A stretch of DNA of 64,000 nucleotides from Streptomyces abyssalis (GTDB lineage Bacteria; Actinomycetota; Actinomycetes; Streptomycetales; Streptomycetaceae), in contig NZ_LJGT01000041.1 of NCBI RefSeq assembly GCF_001751365.1, positions 1,047,045-1,111,044 on the forward strand, read 5' to 3'. Below are positions 50,626 to 60,120 of the stretch, in pieces. The notes beneath the pieces are model-generated. The model saw only the letters and a program-made list of their open reading frames with translations, searched no databases and was not told the origin of the DNA. How positions within the stretch are numbered: the first letter of the stretch is position 1; each line of letters begins with the position of its first letter. The position numbers and the translations under genes are program-made.

Positions 50626-51172
50626 GGTCTCCAAGGACAGTTCCCCCCTGAACATCTGCGTCTTCTGCTCGGCTGCCGAACTCGCCGACGTGTACACGGA
50701 GTCGGCGCGCGAGTTCGCCGAGCTTATCGGCAGCCGCGGACATTCTCTGGTGTGGGGCGGATCGGACGTCGGCCTGATGAAGGTCGTCGCCGACGGGGTC
50801 CAGGGCGCTGGCGGGAGGCTGGTGGGGATCTCCGTGGACTTCCTGCAGAACGTGGCGCGGGAGAACGCCGACGAGATGGTCGTCACCGCGACGCTGGCCG
50901 AGCGCAAGGCACAACTGCTGGAGCGCGCCGACGCGTTCGTCATCATGGTGGGCGGCACCGGGACCCTGGACGAGGCCACGGAGATCCTCGAACTGAAGAA
51001 GCACGGGCTGCACGCCAAGCCCGTCGTGCTGCTCAACACGGCCGGCTACTACGACGGGCTGCGGCAGCAGCTCGCACGCATGCAGGCCGAGGGCTTCCTG
51101 CCGCTGCCGCTGTCGGAGCTGGTCGCCTTCGCGGACGACGGCCCGGACGCGCTTCGGCTGCTGGAGGCGTGA
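50624..51172 (+). CDS. LOG family protein (cytokinin riboside 5'-monophosphate phosphoribohydrolase-like)
   Basis: 182 residues. The LOG motif appears as MVGGTGTLDEATEI (PGGxGTxxE with Val instead of Pro). The N-terminal NICVFCSAAELADVYTESAR and GHSLVWGGSDVGLMKVVADG segments are conserved. Members hydrolyse nucleoside monophosphates such as AMP or cytokinin ribotides. A TAGGCT box (50611-50616) ends seven bases before the ATG at 50624 and there is no ribosome site, so the mRNA is probably leaderless. Confidence 0.87.
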   Translation: MVSKDSSPLNICVFCSAAELADVYTESAREFAELIGSRGHSLVWGGSDVGLMKVVADGVQGAGGRLVGISVDFLQNVARENADEMVVTATLAERKAQLLERADAFVIMVGGTGTLDEATEILELKKHGLHAKPVVLLNTAGYYDGLRQQLARMQAEGFLPLPLSELVAFADDGPDALRLLEA

Positions 51173-51198
51173 ACTCCCCCGCGAAGCGGCTGAGTTGC

Positions 51199-52059
51199 CT
51201 ACTTCCTGTTGTACAGCCGCATCGTGAGCGTTCCGAAGACGGCGATCAGCACCGCGGAGGCCATGAGCGTCCAGCTGATCTCGGACCCGGGCCACTCGCC
51301 GTCCATCAGCCCCCGTACGGCCGCGACGAGATGGGTGACGGGGTTGACGTCGACGAACGCCTGCAGCCACCCGGGCATCGTGCTCGGCTCCACGAGGATG
51401 TTGCTGAGGAAGGTGAGCGGGAAGAGCACCATCATGCTGATGTTCATCACGGATCTCTCCGTGCGCAGCAGCAGCCCGAACATCGTCCACAGCCAGGAGA
51501 AGGCGAAGGAGAAGGCCACCAGCAGGGCGATCCCCGCCAGCACGCCCATCACCCCGCCGGCCGGGCGGAAGCCCAGCACCAGTCCCACGGCCAGGATCAC
51601 CAGTGAGGCCATGGTGTAGCGGAAGGCGTCACCGAGGAGATAGCCGACCATCGGTGCGGGCCGCCAGATCGGCAGCGTACGGAAACGGTCGAACACCCCT
51701 TTCTCGATGTCGGTGTTGACCGAGACGCCGGTGTACATGGTGGTCATCACCACGCTCATCACCATGATCCCCGGCAGCAGGAACTGCAGGTACTCACTCG
51801 TGGAGCCCGCCAGCGCGCCGCCGAAGAGGTACGTGAACATCAGCGTCATCATGATCGGGAAAGCGGTGACGTCGAAGAGCTGCTCGGGCACGTGCTTGAT
51901 CTTCAGCATCGCCCGCCAGCCGAAGGTCATGCAGACGGACAGCGGACTCGGACGGGGCGGCCGTTCACCGGAGAGCAGCGCGGCGGGCAGCGTGGCGGAC
52001 GTCGCCGCCGGGGGAGTGCCGCGGGCGGGTGTACGGGGCTGGGCGGGCGCGGTGTTCAT
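51199..52059 (-). CDS. ABC-2 type transporter permease, DrrB-like
   Basis: 286 residues with six transmembrane segments. Features typical of daunorubicin-resistance-type permeases: LFDVTAFPIMMTLMFTYLFG, the ABC-2 EAA-like region SVNTDIEKGVFDRFRTLPI, and FPLTFLSNILVEPSTMPGWL near the C terminus. The ATG at 52059 has GGAGAG upstream, and its first base pairs overlap the ATPase stop (ATGA). Exports lipids or drugs with its partner. Substrate unknown. Confidence 0.93.
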   Translation of the reverse strand: MNTAPAQPRTPARGTPPAATSATLPAALLSGERPPRPSPLSVCMTFGWRAMLKIKHVPEQLFDVTAFPIMMTLMFTYLFGGALAGSTSEYLQFLLPGIMVMSVVMTTMYTGVSVNTDIEKGVFDRFRTLPIWRPAPMVGYLLGDAFRYTMASLVILAVGLVLGFRPAGGVMGVLAGIALLVAFSFAFSWLWTMFGLLLRTERSVMNISMMVLFPLTFLSNILVEPSTMPGWLQAFVDVNPVTHLVAAVRGLMDGEWPGSEISWTLMASAVLIAVFGTLTMRLYNRK

Positions 52060-53177
52060 CGTGTTCTCTCCTCGGCCGGGGCTGCTGCTCTGTTCCCGTC
52101 GTGTGCGGCGTCCCTGTTCCCGTCCCGCGCGGCTTCGTGTGTGGAGTCGTGTCCGGCGTCCTGTTCGGGGTCGTGCGCGGGGTGGTCGGTCAGGGCCAGG
52201 AAGACCTCGTCCAGGCTGGGCTGGCCCAGCGAGAAGTGGTCCACGGCGACCCCGGAACGCGTGAGTTCGGCCAGTGCGCGTGCGGCCTGCTCGGCCGCTC
52301 CGCTCTCCGTGCCGTCGCCCGGTACGCGTGCGGTGAGCGCCACCGGGTCGCTGCCCGGCTGCACTTGGGCCGCCAGGGACTGCGAGAGGACCTTCCGCGC
52401 CTCCTCCCGCTGCCCGGCGTCCCGCAGCCGCAGATGCACCGAGCCCGCGCCGACGGACGACTTCAACTGGCCCGGTGTGCCCTCGGCGATGACCCTGCCG
52501 TGGTCGATCACGGCGATACGGCCCGCGAGCTGGTCCGCCTCGTCCAGGTACTGCGTGGTCAGCAGCACCGTCGTCCCCTGCGCGACGACGGCGCGGACGA
52601 TGTCCCAGACCTGGTTGCGGCTCCTCGGGTCCAGCCCGGTCGTCGGCTCGTCCAGGAAGAGCAGATCGGGGGTGTTGAGGATGCTCGCGGCGATGTCGAT
52701 GCGCCGGCGCATGCCGCCCGAGTACTGCTTGACCTGACGCCGCGCCGCGTCGGCGAGCCCGAAGGCCTCCAGCAGCTGATCCGCCCGCTTGCGCGCGGCG
52801 GGCTTGGAGTGGCCGAGCAGGCGGGCCAGCAGCACGAGGTTCTCCGTGCCGGTCAGGTCCTCGTCGACGGACGCGTACTGCCCGGTGAGGCTGACCCGGG
52901 CCCGTACGGCCTCCGCCTCGCCGACCACGTCGTGCCCGAAGACCTGGGCCTGCCCGCCGTCCGGGCGCAGCAGCGTCGCCAGCACCTTCACGGCGGTCGT
53001 CTTGCCCGCGCCGTTCGGGCCGAGCACCCCGTAGACCGAACCGGCCGGGACGCGCAGGTCGATGCCGTCCACGGCCCGGTTGTCGCCGAAGGCCTTCACC
53101 AGGCCCGACGTCTCGACCGCCGGGGTACCGGTGCCCTGGGGGCCGGTACCCGGGGTGCCCGTCCTGTCTGCCGGCAT
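52056..53177 (-). CDS. ABC transporter ATP-binding protein, DrrA-like
   Basis: 373 residues from ATG 53177 (CGGGAGG six bases upstream). An upstream in-frame extension to 53342 lacks similarity. Walker A GPNGAGKTT, signature YSGGMRRRI, Walker B LLFLDEPTTGLD and the H-loop region TTQYLDEADQLA all match the DrrA subfamily. The C-terminal DUF4162-like region and an Asp/His/Arg-rich tail follow. It is translationally coupled to the permease gene. It is divergent from the SDR gene at 53336, and the 158-base spacer has no gene. Confidence 0.95.
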   Translation of the reverse strand: MPADRTGTPGTGPQGTGTPAVETSGLVKAFGDNRAVDGIDLRVPAGSVYGVLGPNGAGKTTAVKVLATLLRPDGGQAQVFGHDVVGEAEAVRARVSLTGQYASVDEDLTGTENLVLLARLLGHSKPAARKRADQLLEAFGLADAARRQVKQYSGGMRRRIDIAASILNTPDLLFLDEPTTGLDPRSRNQVWDIVRAVVAQGTTVLLTTQYLDEADQLAGRIAVIDHGRVIAEGTPGQLKSSVGAGSVHLRLRDAGQREEARKVLSQSLAAQVQPGSDPVALTARVPGDGTESGAAEQAARALAELTRSGVAVDHFSLGQPSLDEVFLALTDHPAHDPEQDAGHDSTHEAARDGNRDAAHDGNRAAAPAEERTR

Positions 53178-53335
53178 CGCTGGCCTCCCGTTCCGCGTCG
53201 CTCCCGGACGCCGCTCCGTGCGCGGGGTGCCGTCCGGCTCACAGCGATCAGACCGGGCCGGTGGAGCAAACTCATCGGTGCCCGTCGCAGGCGGCCGGTG
53301 CACGGGGCGGGGGCCGGCTGGGGGACGATGGTCAC

Positions 53336-54025
53336 ATGGCAACGCATCTGATCACCGGTGCCGGCTCGGGCATCGGCGCCGCCGTGACGCGGCGGCTTCT
53401 CGACCGTGGCGACGAACTGTGGCTGCTGGCGCGCGACGCCGGCCGCGCCGCGGAGCTGAGGGAGCGCTTCGAAGGCGCCCGCAGCGTCGTCGGCGACCTC
53501 GGTGAACCGGAGCGGCTCTCGTGGGCCCTCAGCCAGCAGGACCTGCCGGACCGGCTCGAGTCGCTGCAGCACATCGCGGGCGTCGTCGAGCTGGGCGAAG
53601 TCGGCGAACTGAGCGCCAAGGTCTGGAACCACACCCTGGCCGCCAACCTCGTCGCGCCCGTCGAGCTGACGCGTCTGCTGCTGCCCCAGCTGCGGCTCGC
53701 CCGCGGACACGTCCTCTTCGTCAACTCCGGTGCGGGGCTGCGGGCCAACCCGCAGTGGTCCGCGTACGCCGCGAGCAAGCACGGGCTGAAGGCCTTCGCG
53801 GACGCCCTGCGCGCCGAGGAGAGCGGCAACAGCCTGCGCGTCACCTCCGTCTATCCCGGGCGCACCGCCACGCCCATGCAGGAGAAGGTGCACCGCCAGG
53901 AGGGCAAGGAGTACGACCCCGCCCGGTGGATCAGCCCCGAGGCCGTCGCGACGACGCTGCTGACGGCGCTGGACATGCCGCGCGACGCGGAGGTCACCGA
54001 CCTGACCGTGAAGCCGGGCCCATGA
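53336..54025 (+). CDS. short-chain dehydrogenase/reductase
   Basis: 229 residues. The N-terminal Rossmann motif is TGAGSGIG (GxxxGxG) and the catalytic pair is YAASKHG (YxxxK), with the Ser in FVNSGAGLR. NAG-like HIAGVVELG is present. These are classical SDR features. The cofactor appears NADP(H)-type (LLARDAGRA). The substrate is not recognised. ATG 53336 is preceded by GGGGGA. ATGA overlap with the MetE-like gene suggests a two-gene unit. Confidence 0.88.
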   Translation: MATHLITGAGSGIGAAVTRRLLDRGDELWLLARDAGRAAELRERFEGARSVVGDLGEPERLSWALSQQDLPDRLESLQHIAGVVELGEVGELSAKVWNHTLAANLVAPVELTRLLLPQLRLARGHVLFVNSGAGLRANPQWSAYAASKHGLKAFADALRAEESGNSLRVTSVYPGRTATPMQEKVHRQEGKEYDPARWISPEAVATTLLTALDMPRDAEVTDLTVKPGP

Positions 54026-55056
54026 GCACCGAGAAGACGGTGTGGGGCGCGGCCGCCGCCACCGGCATCGGCTCGATGCCCGGTGAGGACGCACGTGAGG
54101 CGGCCCGCACGGTCACGGGCACCCTGGAGGCCTTCCCCTTTCTCGCGGAGCTCCCCGCGCGCGGCCCCGGCGCGGACATGACGGGACGCACCGTGGGCCT
54201 GCTGGCCGAGCTGTACGCGCATCTGGAGCCCAGCGGCTGGCGGATCAGCGACCGGCCGGGCCGCGACACCAGGCGTGCGCGGTCCTGGATGGGCGAAGAC
54301 CTGGACGCGCTGGAGGAGTTCGCGCAGGGGGACACGGGCGGCCCGCGCGCGCTGAAGGTCTCCGCGGTCGGGCCCTGGACGCTGGCCGCGACCCTGGAGC
54401 GGCGAGGCGGTGAGGCCGTGCTCGGCGACGCGGGCGCGTGCCGCGACGTGACGGCGTCCCTCACCGAGGGACTGCGGGCCCATCTCGCGGACGTACGGCG
54501 CAGGGTGCCCGGCGCGCGTCCTGTACTGCAGCTCGACGAGCCGCTGTTGACGGCCGTGCTGCTCGGCCGGGTGCCGACGGCCAGCGGCTACCGCAGCCAC
54601 GGCGCCGTCGACCGCGCGGTCGCCGAGGGCGCGCTGCGGGAGGTCACCGCCGCCTGCGAGGCGGAGGGAGTGCCCGTCGTCGTGCACTCGTGCGCGCCGC
54701 GGCCTCCCTTCGGACTGCTGCGCCGCGCGGGCGTCACCGGGGTCTCCTTCGACACGGGTCTGCTCACCGAGAGTGAGGACGATGCGATCGGTGAGGCCGT
54801 CGAGGCCGGCACGGTGCTCTTCGCCGGTGTCGTGCCGGGTGCCGGGCCGCCCGAGGGCGGATTGTCGGACCCTGCCGGTAGCGTCAGTGGTGTCAGGTCG
54901 CTGTGGCGCAGGCTCGGGCTGTCCCCGGCTCTCCTCGCGGAGTCGGTCGTGGTCACCCCGGCATGCGGTATGGCGGGCGCCTCGCCCGCGTATGCGCGTG
55001 AAGCGCTCGCCCACTGCGTCCGGGCGGCGAGATCCCTCGCCGACGACCCTGAGTGA
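54022..55056 (+). CDS. cobalamin-independent methionine synthase-like protein (MetE C-terminal/UROD fold)
   Basis: 344 residues, about half of full MetE, corresponding to the C-terminal barrel that binds zinc and homocysteine. Metal ligands are visible as VVVHSCAPRPP (His, Cys) and VVVTPACGMAG (Cys), and LQLDEPLL carries the conserved Asp-Glu-Pro. The N-terminal start GIGSMPGEDAREAAR is typical of the short single-domain form. Such proteins may make methionine with a separate methyl donor or do another C1 transfer. The substrate is inference. Confidence 0.8.
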   Translation: MSTEKTVWGAAAATGIGSMPGEDAREAARTVTGTLEAFPFLAELPARGPGADMTGRTVGLLAELYAHLEPSGWRISDRPGRDTRRARSWMGEDLDALEEFAQGDTGGPRALKVSAVGPWTLAATLERRGGEAVLGDAGACRDVTASLTEGLRAHLADVRRRVPGARPVLQLDEPLLTAVLLGRVPTASGYRSHGAVDRAVAEGALREVTAACEAEGVPVVVHSCAPRPPFGLLRRAGVTGVSFDTGLLTESEDDAIGEAVEAGTVLFAGVVPGAGPPEGGLSDPAGSVSGVRSLWRRLGLSPALLAESVVVTPACGMAGASPAYAREALAHCVRAARSLADDPE

Positions 55057-55071
55057 CGGGAGGACGAGACG

Positions 55072-57267
55072 GTGGCCCGCAACGAGCGAACGCCGGCGCC
55101 CGCCGATGCGCGCGAGCAGCATCAGCGCCTGGCCGAGCAGATCGAGGAGCACCGCTTCCGCTACTACGTGCGGGACGCACCGGTCGTCAGCGACGCCGAG
55201 TTCGACCGGCTGCTGCGTGAGCTGGAGGGCCTGGAGGCGGAGCATCCGGAGCTGGTCACGCCCGACTCCCCGACGCAGAAGGTCGCCGGGCAGTACGAGA
55301 CGGAGTTCACCGAGGTCGCCCACCGCGAGCGGATGCTGTCGCTGGACAACGCCTTCGACGACGGGGAGCTGGAGGAGTGGGCGGAGCGCATCGCGCGTGA
55401 ACTGGAAGGCGTTGAGTACCACTTCCTGTGCGAGCTGAAGATCGACGGCCTTGCGGTCAACCTGACGTACGAGCACGGCAGGCTCACCCGCGCGGCCACC
55501 CGCGGCGACGGGCGCACGGGCGAGGACATCACGCCCAACATCCGCACGATCGCCGACATCCCCGAGAGGCTGAGCGGCAGCCGCGTCCCGGAGCTGGTCG
55601 AGGTCCGGGGTGAGGTCTTCTTCCCCATGGAGCGCTTCGAGGAGCTAAACGCCCGCCTGGTCGAGGGGGGCGACAAGCCGTTCGCCAACCCGCGGAACGC
55701 GGCCGCGGGTTCGCTGCGCCAGAAGGACCCGAAGGTGACGGCCACGCGTCCGCTGCGCATGGTGGTGCACGGCATCGGTGCCCGGGAGGGCTTCGACGTC
55801 CCGAGCCTCAGCCATGCCTACGGCCTGCTGCGCGAGTGGGGCCTGCCCACCTCCCAGTACCCGAAGGTGGTGGACGGGCTCGCGGGCGTCCGCGAGTTCA
55901 TCGCCTACTACGGCGAGCACCGCCACTCGGTGGCGCACGAGATCGACGGCGTGGTCGTGAAGCTCGACGAGGTGCGGCTCCAGGGGCGCCTGGGCTCCAC
56001 CTCGCGTGCGCCGCGCTGGGCGATCGCGTGGAAGTACGCCCCGGAGGAGGTGAACACGAAGCTGGTCGACATCCGCGTCGGCGTCGGCCGCACGGGCCGT
56101 GTCACGCCGTACGCGGTGGTGGAGCCGGTGACGGTCGCCGGCTCCGAGGTCGAGTTCGCCACGCTGCACAACCAGGAGGTCGTCCGGTCCAAGGGCGTCC
56201 TCATCGGCGACACGGTCGTGCTGCGCAAGGCGGGCGACGTCATCCCGGAGATCCTGGGGCCGGTCGCCGATCTCCGGGACGGCAGCGAGCGGGAGTTCGA
56301 GATGCCCGCGCACTGCCCCGACTGCGGTACGGCGCTGCGCCCCATGAAGGAGGGCGACATCGACCTGCGGTGTCCCAACGCCCGTTCCTGCCCTGCCCAG
56401 TTGAGGGAGCGGCTGTTCTATCTGGCGGGCCGCAAGTGCCTGGATGTCGAGCACTTCGGCTATGTGGTGGCCACGGCGCTGACCCAGCCGCTGGAGCCGG
56501 CCGAGCCGCCGCTGAAGGACGAGGGCGGCCTCTTCGACCTGAAGGTCGAGGATCTGCTGCCCATCAAGTCCTTCGTCCTGGACACCGACAGCGGCCTGGC
56601 CAAGCGCGATCCCGAGACGGGCGAGGAGAAGGTCGTCACCCTCTTCGCCAACCAGAAGGGCGAGCCGCGCAAGAACACGCTGGCGATGCTGGAGAACATC
56701 CAGGCCGCCAAGGAGCGTCCGCTCGCCCGGATCATCACCGGGCTGTCGATCCGTCACGTGGGGCCGGTCGCCGCCGAGGCGCTGGCCCGCGAGTTCCGCT
56801 CCCTGGACCGGATCGCCGAGGCGGGCGAGGAGGAGCTGGCGGCGACCGAGGGCGTCGGGCCGACCATCGCGGCCTCGCTGAAGGCATGGTTCGCCGAGGA
56901 CTGGCACCGCGAGATCGTCGACCGGTGGCGTGCAGCGGGCGTCCGGATGGAGGCGGAGGGCTCCGCCGAATCGGGCCCGAGACCGCTGGAGGGGATCACC
57001 GTCGTGGTCACCGGGACGCTCGCGACGCTCACAAGGGACAGCGCCAAAGAGGCCCTCCAGGAACGGGGCGCGAAAGTGACCGGATCCGTTTCGAAGAAGA
57101 CCGGGTTCGTGGTGGTAGGAGAAAGCCCCGGGTCCAAATACGACAAGGCCGTCCAGTTGAAGGTGCCTATTTTGGACGATGACGGCCTCGCCGTTCTTCT
57201 GGAGCAAGGTCCGGACGCCGCGCGCGAAGTGGCCGAAAAGCACCCCGAACAGGGCACTGAGGGCTAG
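55072..57267 (+). CDS. ligA: NAD-dependent DNA ligase
   Basis: 731 residues, full length. The adenylated lysine is K123 in ELKIDGLAVN (KxDG). Nucleotidyltransferase motifs continue through HEIDGVVVK and WAIAWKYAP. The four-cysteine zinc finger is CPDCG...CPNARSCPAQ, then helix-hairpin-helix repeats (GVGPTIAASLK) and a C-terminal BRCT domain (GITVVVTGTLATLT...GFVVVGESPGSK). Joins nicks in replication and repair using NAD+. GTG at 55072 has GGGAGG nine bases upstream. It follows the SDR/MetE-like unit. Confidence 0.98.
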   Translation: MARNERTPAPADAREQHQRLAEQIEEHRFRYYVRDAPVVSDAEFDRLLRELEGLEAEHPELVTPDSPTQKVAGQYETEFTEVAHRERMLSLDNAFDDGELEEWAERIARELEGVEYHFLCELKIDGLAVNLTYEHGRLTRAATRGDGRTGEDITPNIRTIADIPERLSGSRVPELVEVRGEVFFPMERFEELNARLVEGGDKPFANPRNAAAGSLRQKDPKVTATRPLRMVVHGIGAREGFDVPSLSHAYGLLREWGLPTSQYPKVVDGLAGVREFIAYYGEHRHSVAHEIDGVVVKLDEVRLQGRLGSTSRAPRWAIAWKYAPEEVNTKLVDIRVGVGRTGRVTPYAVVEPVTVAGSEVEFATLHNQEVVRSKGVLIGDTVVLRKAGDVIPEILGPVADLRDGSEREFEMPAHCPDCGTALRPMKEGDIDLRCPNARSCPAQLRERLFYLAGRKCLDVEHFGYVVATALTQPLEPAEPPLKDEGGLFDLKVEDLLPIKSFVLDTDSGLAKRDPETGEEKVVTLFANQKGEPRKNTLAMLENIQAAKERPLARIITGLSIRHVGPVAAEALAREFRSLDRIAEAGEEELAATEGVGPTIAASLKAWFAEDWHREIVDRWRAAGVRMEAEGSAESGPRPLEGITVVVTGTLATLTRDSAKEALQERGAKVTGSVSKKTGFVVVGESPGSKYDKAVQLKVPILDDDGLAVLLEQGPDAAREVAEKHPEQGTEG

Positions 57268-57508
57268 TCAAGTCTTCCCAGTTTTCCCGCTGTTGTGTGC
57301 CCGTCACAGGTGTCCCATGCGTTTACGCCCGGGTATGCACACAGAAGCCGCACTGTTATCGGCTGTTGTGCGCGAATGGGGCTGGATCAGCCGGGTCGCG
57401 CACAGCCAACCCCGGCCGATCGCTGCCCTGGAGGCGGTGTGCGGCCTACTGTTGATGTGTGTGCCTGATTTGGGGAAGCAGGCACGGACGGCCGGCGGAG
57501 GGACGGGC

Positions 57509-59812
57509 ATGCAGGAAATTCCTGGGGGCCACGGCCCCCCGTACTCCAGCCTGCCCGACGGCACGAGCGGCAGTACGGGGTCCACGGGCGGAGCGGAGGA
57601 CGTGCCGTGGGTGCAGCGCCTGGCAGCGCTGCGGGTGCCCGGACTGCCGTCGCTCGTCGTCGTCGGAGCGGGCGTCGCTCTCGGTTCGGGCATCTTCCGG
57701 GTCGTGACGGACGGCAGAGCCCTGTTCCCGGACGCGGTCACGGGCTGGTCGCTGGCGGTGCTCACGGGCCTGATCGTCGGTCACCTCATCGCACTCGGAC
57801 GTGACCGCTGGTGGAGCGGCACCGGCTCGGGCGCCGCACTGACACTGGCCATCCTGCTGCTCTACGGCTGGGCGCCCGCCGTGGTGGTCAGCCTCGCCGT
57901 GGTGGTGCTGGTGGGCGCGGTGCGCCGGCACCGCTGGAGGCAGGCGGTGGTGCAGGGCGCCGTCGACATCCTCGGCATCGGGGCGGCGGCGCTGTCACTG
58001 GCCGCCGTGGGCGTGCGCCCGTCCGTCGCGGACCCCTGGAAGCCCGCCGACTGGGGCTACTTCTCGCTCCCCGAGATCGTCATGGCGGCCTTCGCCTACC
58101 TCGTGGTCACACGCGTCCTGCTGTGGTTCTCGCACGCCCCACGCAAGACGGGGCTGCCCACCGCGCTGCGCAGGGCACTGATGCGGCAGGGGCTCGTCGC
58201 CGTCGCGCTGCTGGGCATATCGCCGCTGATAGCGGTGGTCGCCGCGTACCGCCCGGTACTGCTGCCGCTGTTCGCGGTGCCGCTCATCGCTCTCGACTCG
58301 ACGCTGTGGATCGCCCGCATCCGCGCCGAGGAGGCGCTGCGCGACCCGCTGACGGGCCTGCCCAACCGGCAGTGGCTGCTGGAGCGCACCTGGTCGGCGC
58401 TGGACGAGGCGGACCGCACCGAGGCCCGCTCCGCGCTGGTCCTCATCGACCTCGACCGCTTCCGCTCCGTCAACGACACCCTCGGGCATCTCGCGGGCGA
58501 CAGGCTGCTGTTGAAGATCGCCGAACGGCTGCGTGCGGAGCTGCCGCGCGGCGCGGAGGCGGCCCGGCTCGGCGGTGACGAGTTCGCCGTGCTGATCCCT
58601 CTCGCCGACTCCACCACCAGCGCGATGCGCGCCGCCCGCACCCTGGTCTCCGCGCTGGGCTCACCGCTGGACCTGGACGGGCTGACGCTCGTCCTGGAGG
58701 CCAGCGCGGGCGTCGCCGTCTTCCCCGAGCACGCACGCGAGGCGGAAGGGCTGCTGCGCCGCGCGGACGTGGCGATGTACGAGGCGAAGCGCGACCGCAC
58801 GGGCGTCGAGGTGTACGAGGCGACGCGTGACGGCAACACCCCCGACAGGCTCGGCCTGCTGGCGGACCTGCGCCGCGCGCTCGACGCGGGCGAGGTCGAG
58901 CTGCACTACCAGCCCAAGGTCGGCTTCGACGGCGTCGTCTCCGGCCTGGAGGCGCTGGTGCGGTGGGTCCATCCCGAGCGCGGGCGCGTCCCTCCGGACG
59001 AGTTCATTGCGATAGCCGAGACGTCGGGGCTGATGCCGCGGCTCACGGAGTACGTGCTGGAGACTGCCCTCGCGCAGGTCTCCCGCTGGCGCTCCGACGG
59101 GCTCATGGTGCCCGTCGCCGTCAACGTCTCGCCCCGCGACGTCCACGCGCCCGGCTTCGCGGGCGCGGTCGCCGGACGCCTCGCGCGGCACGGAGTCCCG
59201 GCCGGCGCGCTCCAGTTGGAGATCACCGAGCACGTCCTGCTGGAGGACCCGCACCGCGCCGCCGACACGCTGGCCGCCCTCGCCGGGCACGGCGTGAAGA
59301 TGTCCCTGGACGACTTCGGCACCGGCTACTCCTCGCTCGTACATCTGCGCCGGCTGCCGGTGAGCGAGCTGAAGATCGACCGGTCCTTCGTCGCCAGGCT
59401 CGCGGTCGACGCGGAGGACGCGGAGATCGTGCGCTGCACCGTCGATCTGGCGCATTCGCTGGGCCTGCTGGTCGTGGCCGAAGGCGTGGAGGACGACGAG
59501 ACCTGGGAGCGGCTGCGGGACCTGGGCTGCGACGCGGTACAGGGCTGGCTGGTCGCGGCCGCGATGCCGCCCGACGAGACGACGGCATGGCTGCGGGCGC
59601 GGGACGGTGTGCCGCACTCCCTCGAACGCGGCTCCCTGGAACGCGCCCGCCCGCGGCCGCAGCTGGAGTGCGGCCCGTCGGCCTCGGCCGCGGGCTCGAC
59701 CCGCCAGCACCCGGGCTCCGGGGGCGGCACCTCCCGCTCCTCGGGGCCGCCCTCGAAGCCGACCCAGTCCCACGACGCGAATCGCCCCACGGGGTGGCAG
59801 CCGGTCCAGTAG
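57509..59812 (+). CDS. rmdB: membrane GGDEF-EAL protein, RmdB-type c-di-GMP phosphodiesterase
   Basis: 767 residues from ATG 57509 (GGAGGG five bases upstream). About eight N-terminal transmembrane helices (residues 40-265) form a sensor-like module. The GGDEF domain keeps RLGGDEFAVL (355-359). The EAL domain keeps GLEALVRW (480-487), plus ITEHV, LDDFGTGYSSL, KIDRSF and VAEGVED, which are the metal and loop 6 residues for hydrolysis. Architecture and position after ligA match S. coelicolor RmdB (SCO5495), a phosphodiesterase affecting development. Bifunctional activity cannot be excluded. Confidence 0.93.
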   Translation: MQEIPGGHGPPYSSLPDGTSGSTGSTGGAEDVPWVQRLAALRVPGLPSLVVVGAGVALGSGIFRVVTDGRALFPDAVTGWSLAVLTGLIVGHLIALGRDRWWSGTGSGAALTLAILLLYGWAPAVVVSLAVVVLVGAVRRHRWRQAVVQGAVDILGIGAAALSLAAVGVRPSVADPWKPADWGYFSLPEIVMAAFAYLVVTRVLLWFSHAPRKTGLPTALRRALMRQGLVAVALLGISPLIAVVAAYRPVLLPLFAVPLIALDSTLWIARIRAEEALRDPLTGLPNRQWLLERTWSALDEADRTEARSALVLIDLDRFRSVNDTLGHLAGDRLLLKIAERLRAELPRGAEAARLGGDEFAVLIPLADSTTSAMRAARTLVSALGSPLDLDGLTLVLEASAGVAVFPEHAREAEGLLRRADVAMYEAKRDRTGVEVYEATRDGNTPDRLGLLADLRRALDAGEVELHYQPKVGFDGVVSGLEALVRWVHPERGRVPPDEFIAIAETSGLMPRLTEYVLETALAQVSRWRSDGLMVPVAVNVSPRDVHAPGFAGAVAGRLARHGVPAGALQLEITEHVLLEDPHRAADTLAALAGHGVKMSLDDFGTGYSSLVHLRRLPVSELKIDRSFVARLAVDAEDAEIVRCTVDLAHSLGLLVVAEGVEDDETWERLRDLGCDAVQGWLVAAAMPPDETTAWLRARDGVPHSLERGSLERARPRPQLECGPSASAAGSTRQHPGSGGGTSRSSGPPSKPTQSHDANRPTGWQPVQ

Positions 59813-59863
59813 CGGCCTCCCGGCCCGTGGCCGCTCCGGGGGCGTGCCCTTCCGGCAGCGGGG

Positions 59864-59891
59864 CGCGGTTCCGCCGTCCCGCGGAACCGCG
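59864..59891 (+). terminator. 11-bp perfect terminator after rmdB
   Basis: CGCGGTTCCGC pairs with GCGGAACCGCG around CGTCCC, 52 bases past the stop. The 308-base spacer to the PH-domain gene shows no gene. Confidence 0.85.
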
Positions 59892-60120
59892 TCCGGATGC
59901 CGTGATGCCGATCCGGGCGGCCTGTCCGGAGGCCGGACGCCTGCCCGCCTTCGGCGGGACAGCCGTGCCGGGTCTGCGGCTGAGAACCCCTGACAGGTGT
60001 GCCGTCCATGCGGCGACCGGCGTTGCCGCCTCGTCCCGGACCTCCTCCCGCCGGACGACGCGGCGCAGAACGGGCCGTGGATACCCTGCCGTCGAGTGAA
60101 GACGACAACTGGGGGCTCAC

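Noticed and set aside
57268..57508. BldD-type operator before rmdB (GTCACAGGTGTC region)
   Set aside because: The spacing does not match the BldD consensus well enough.
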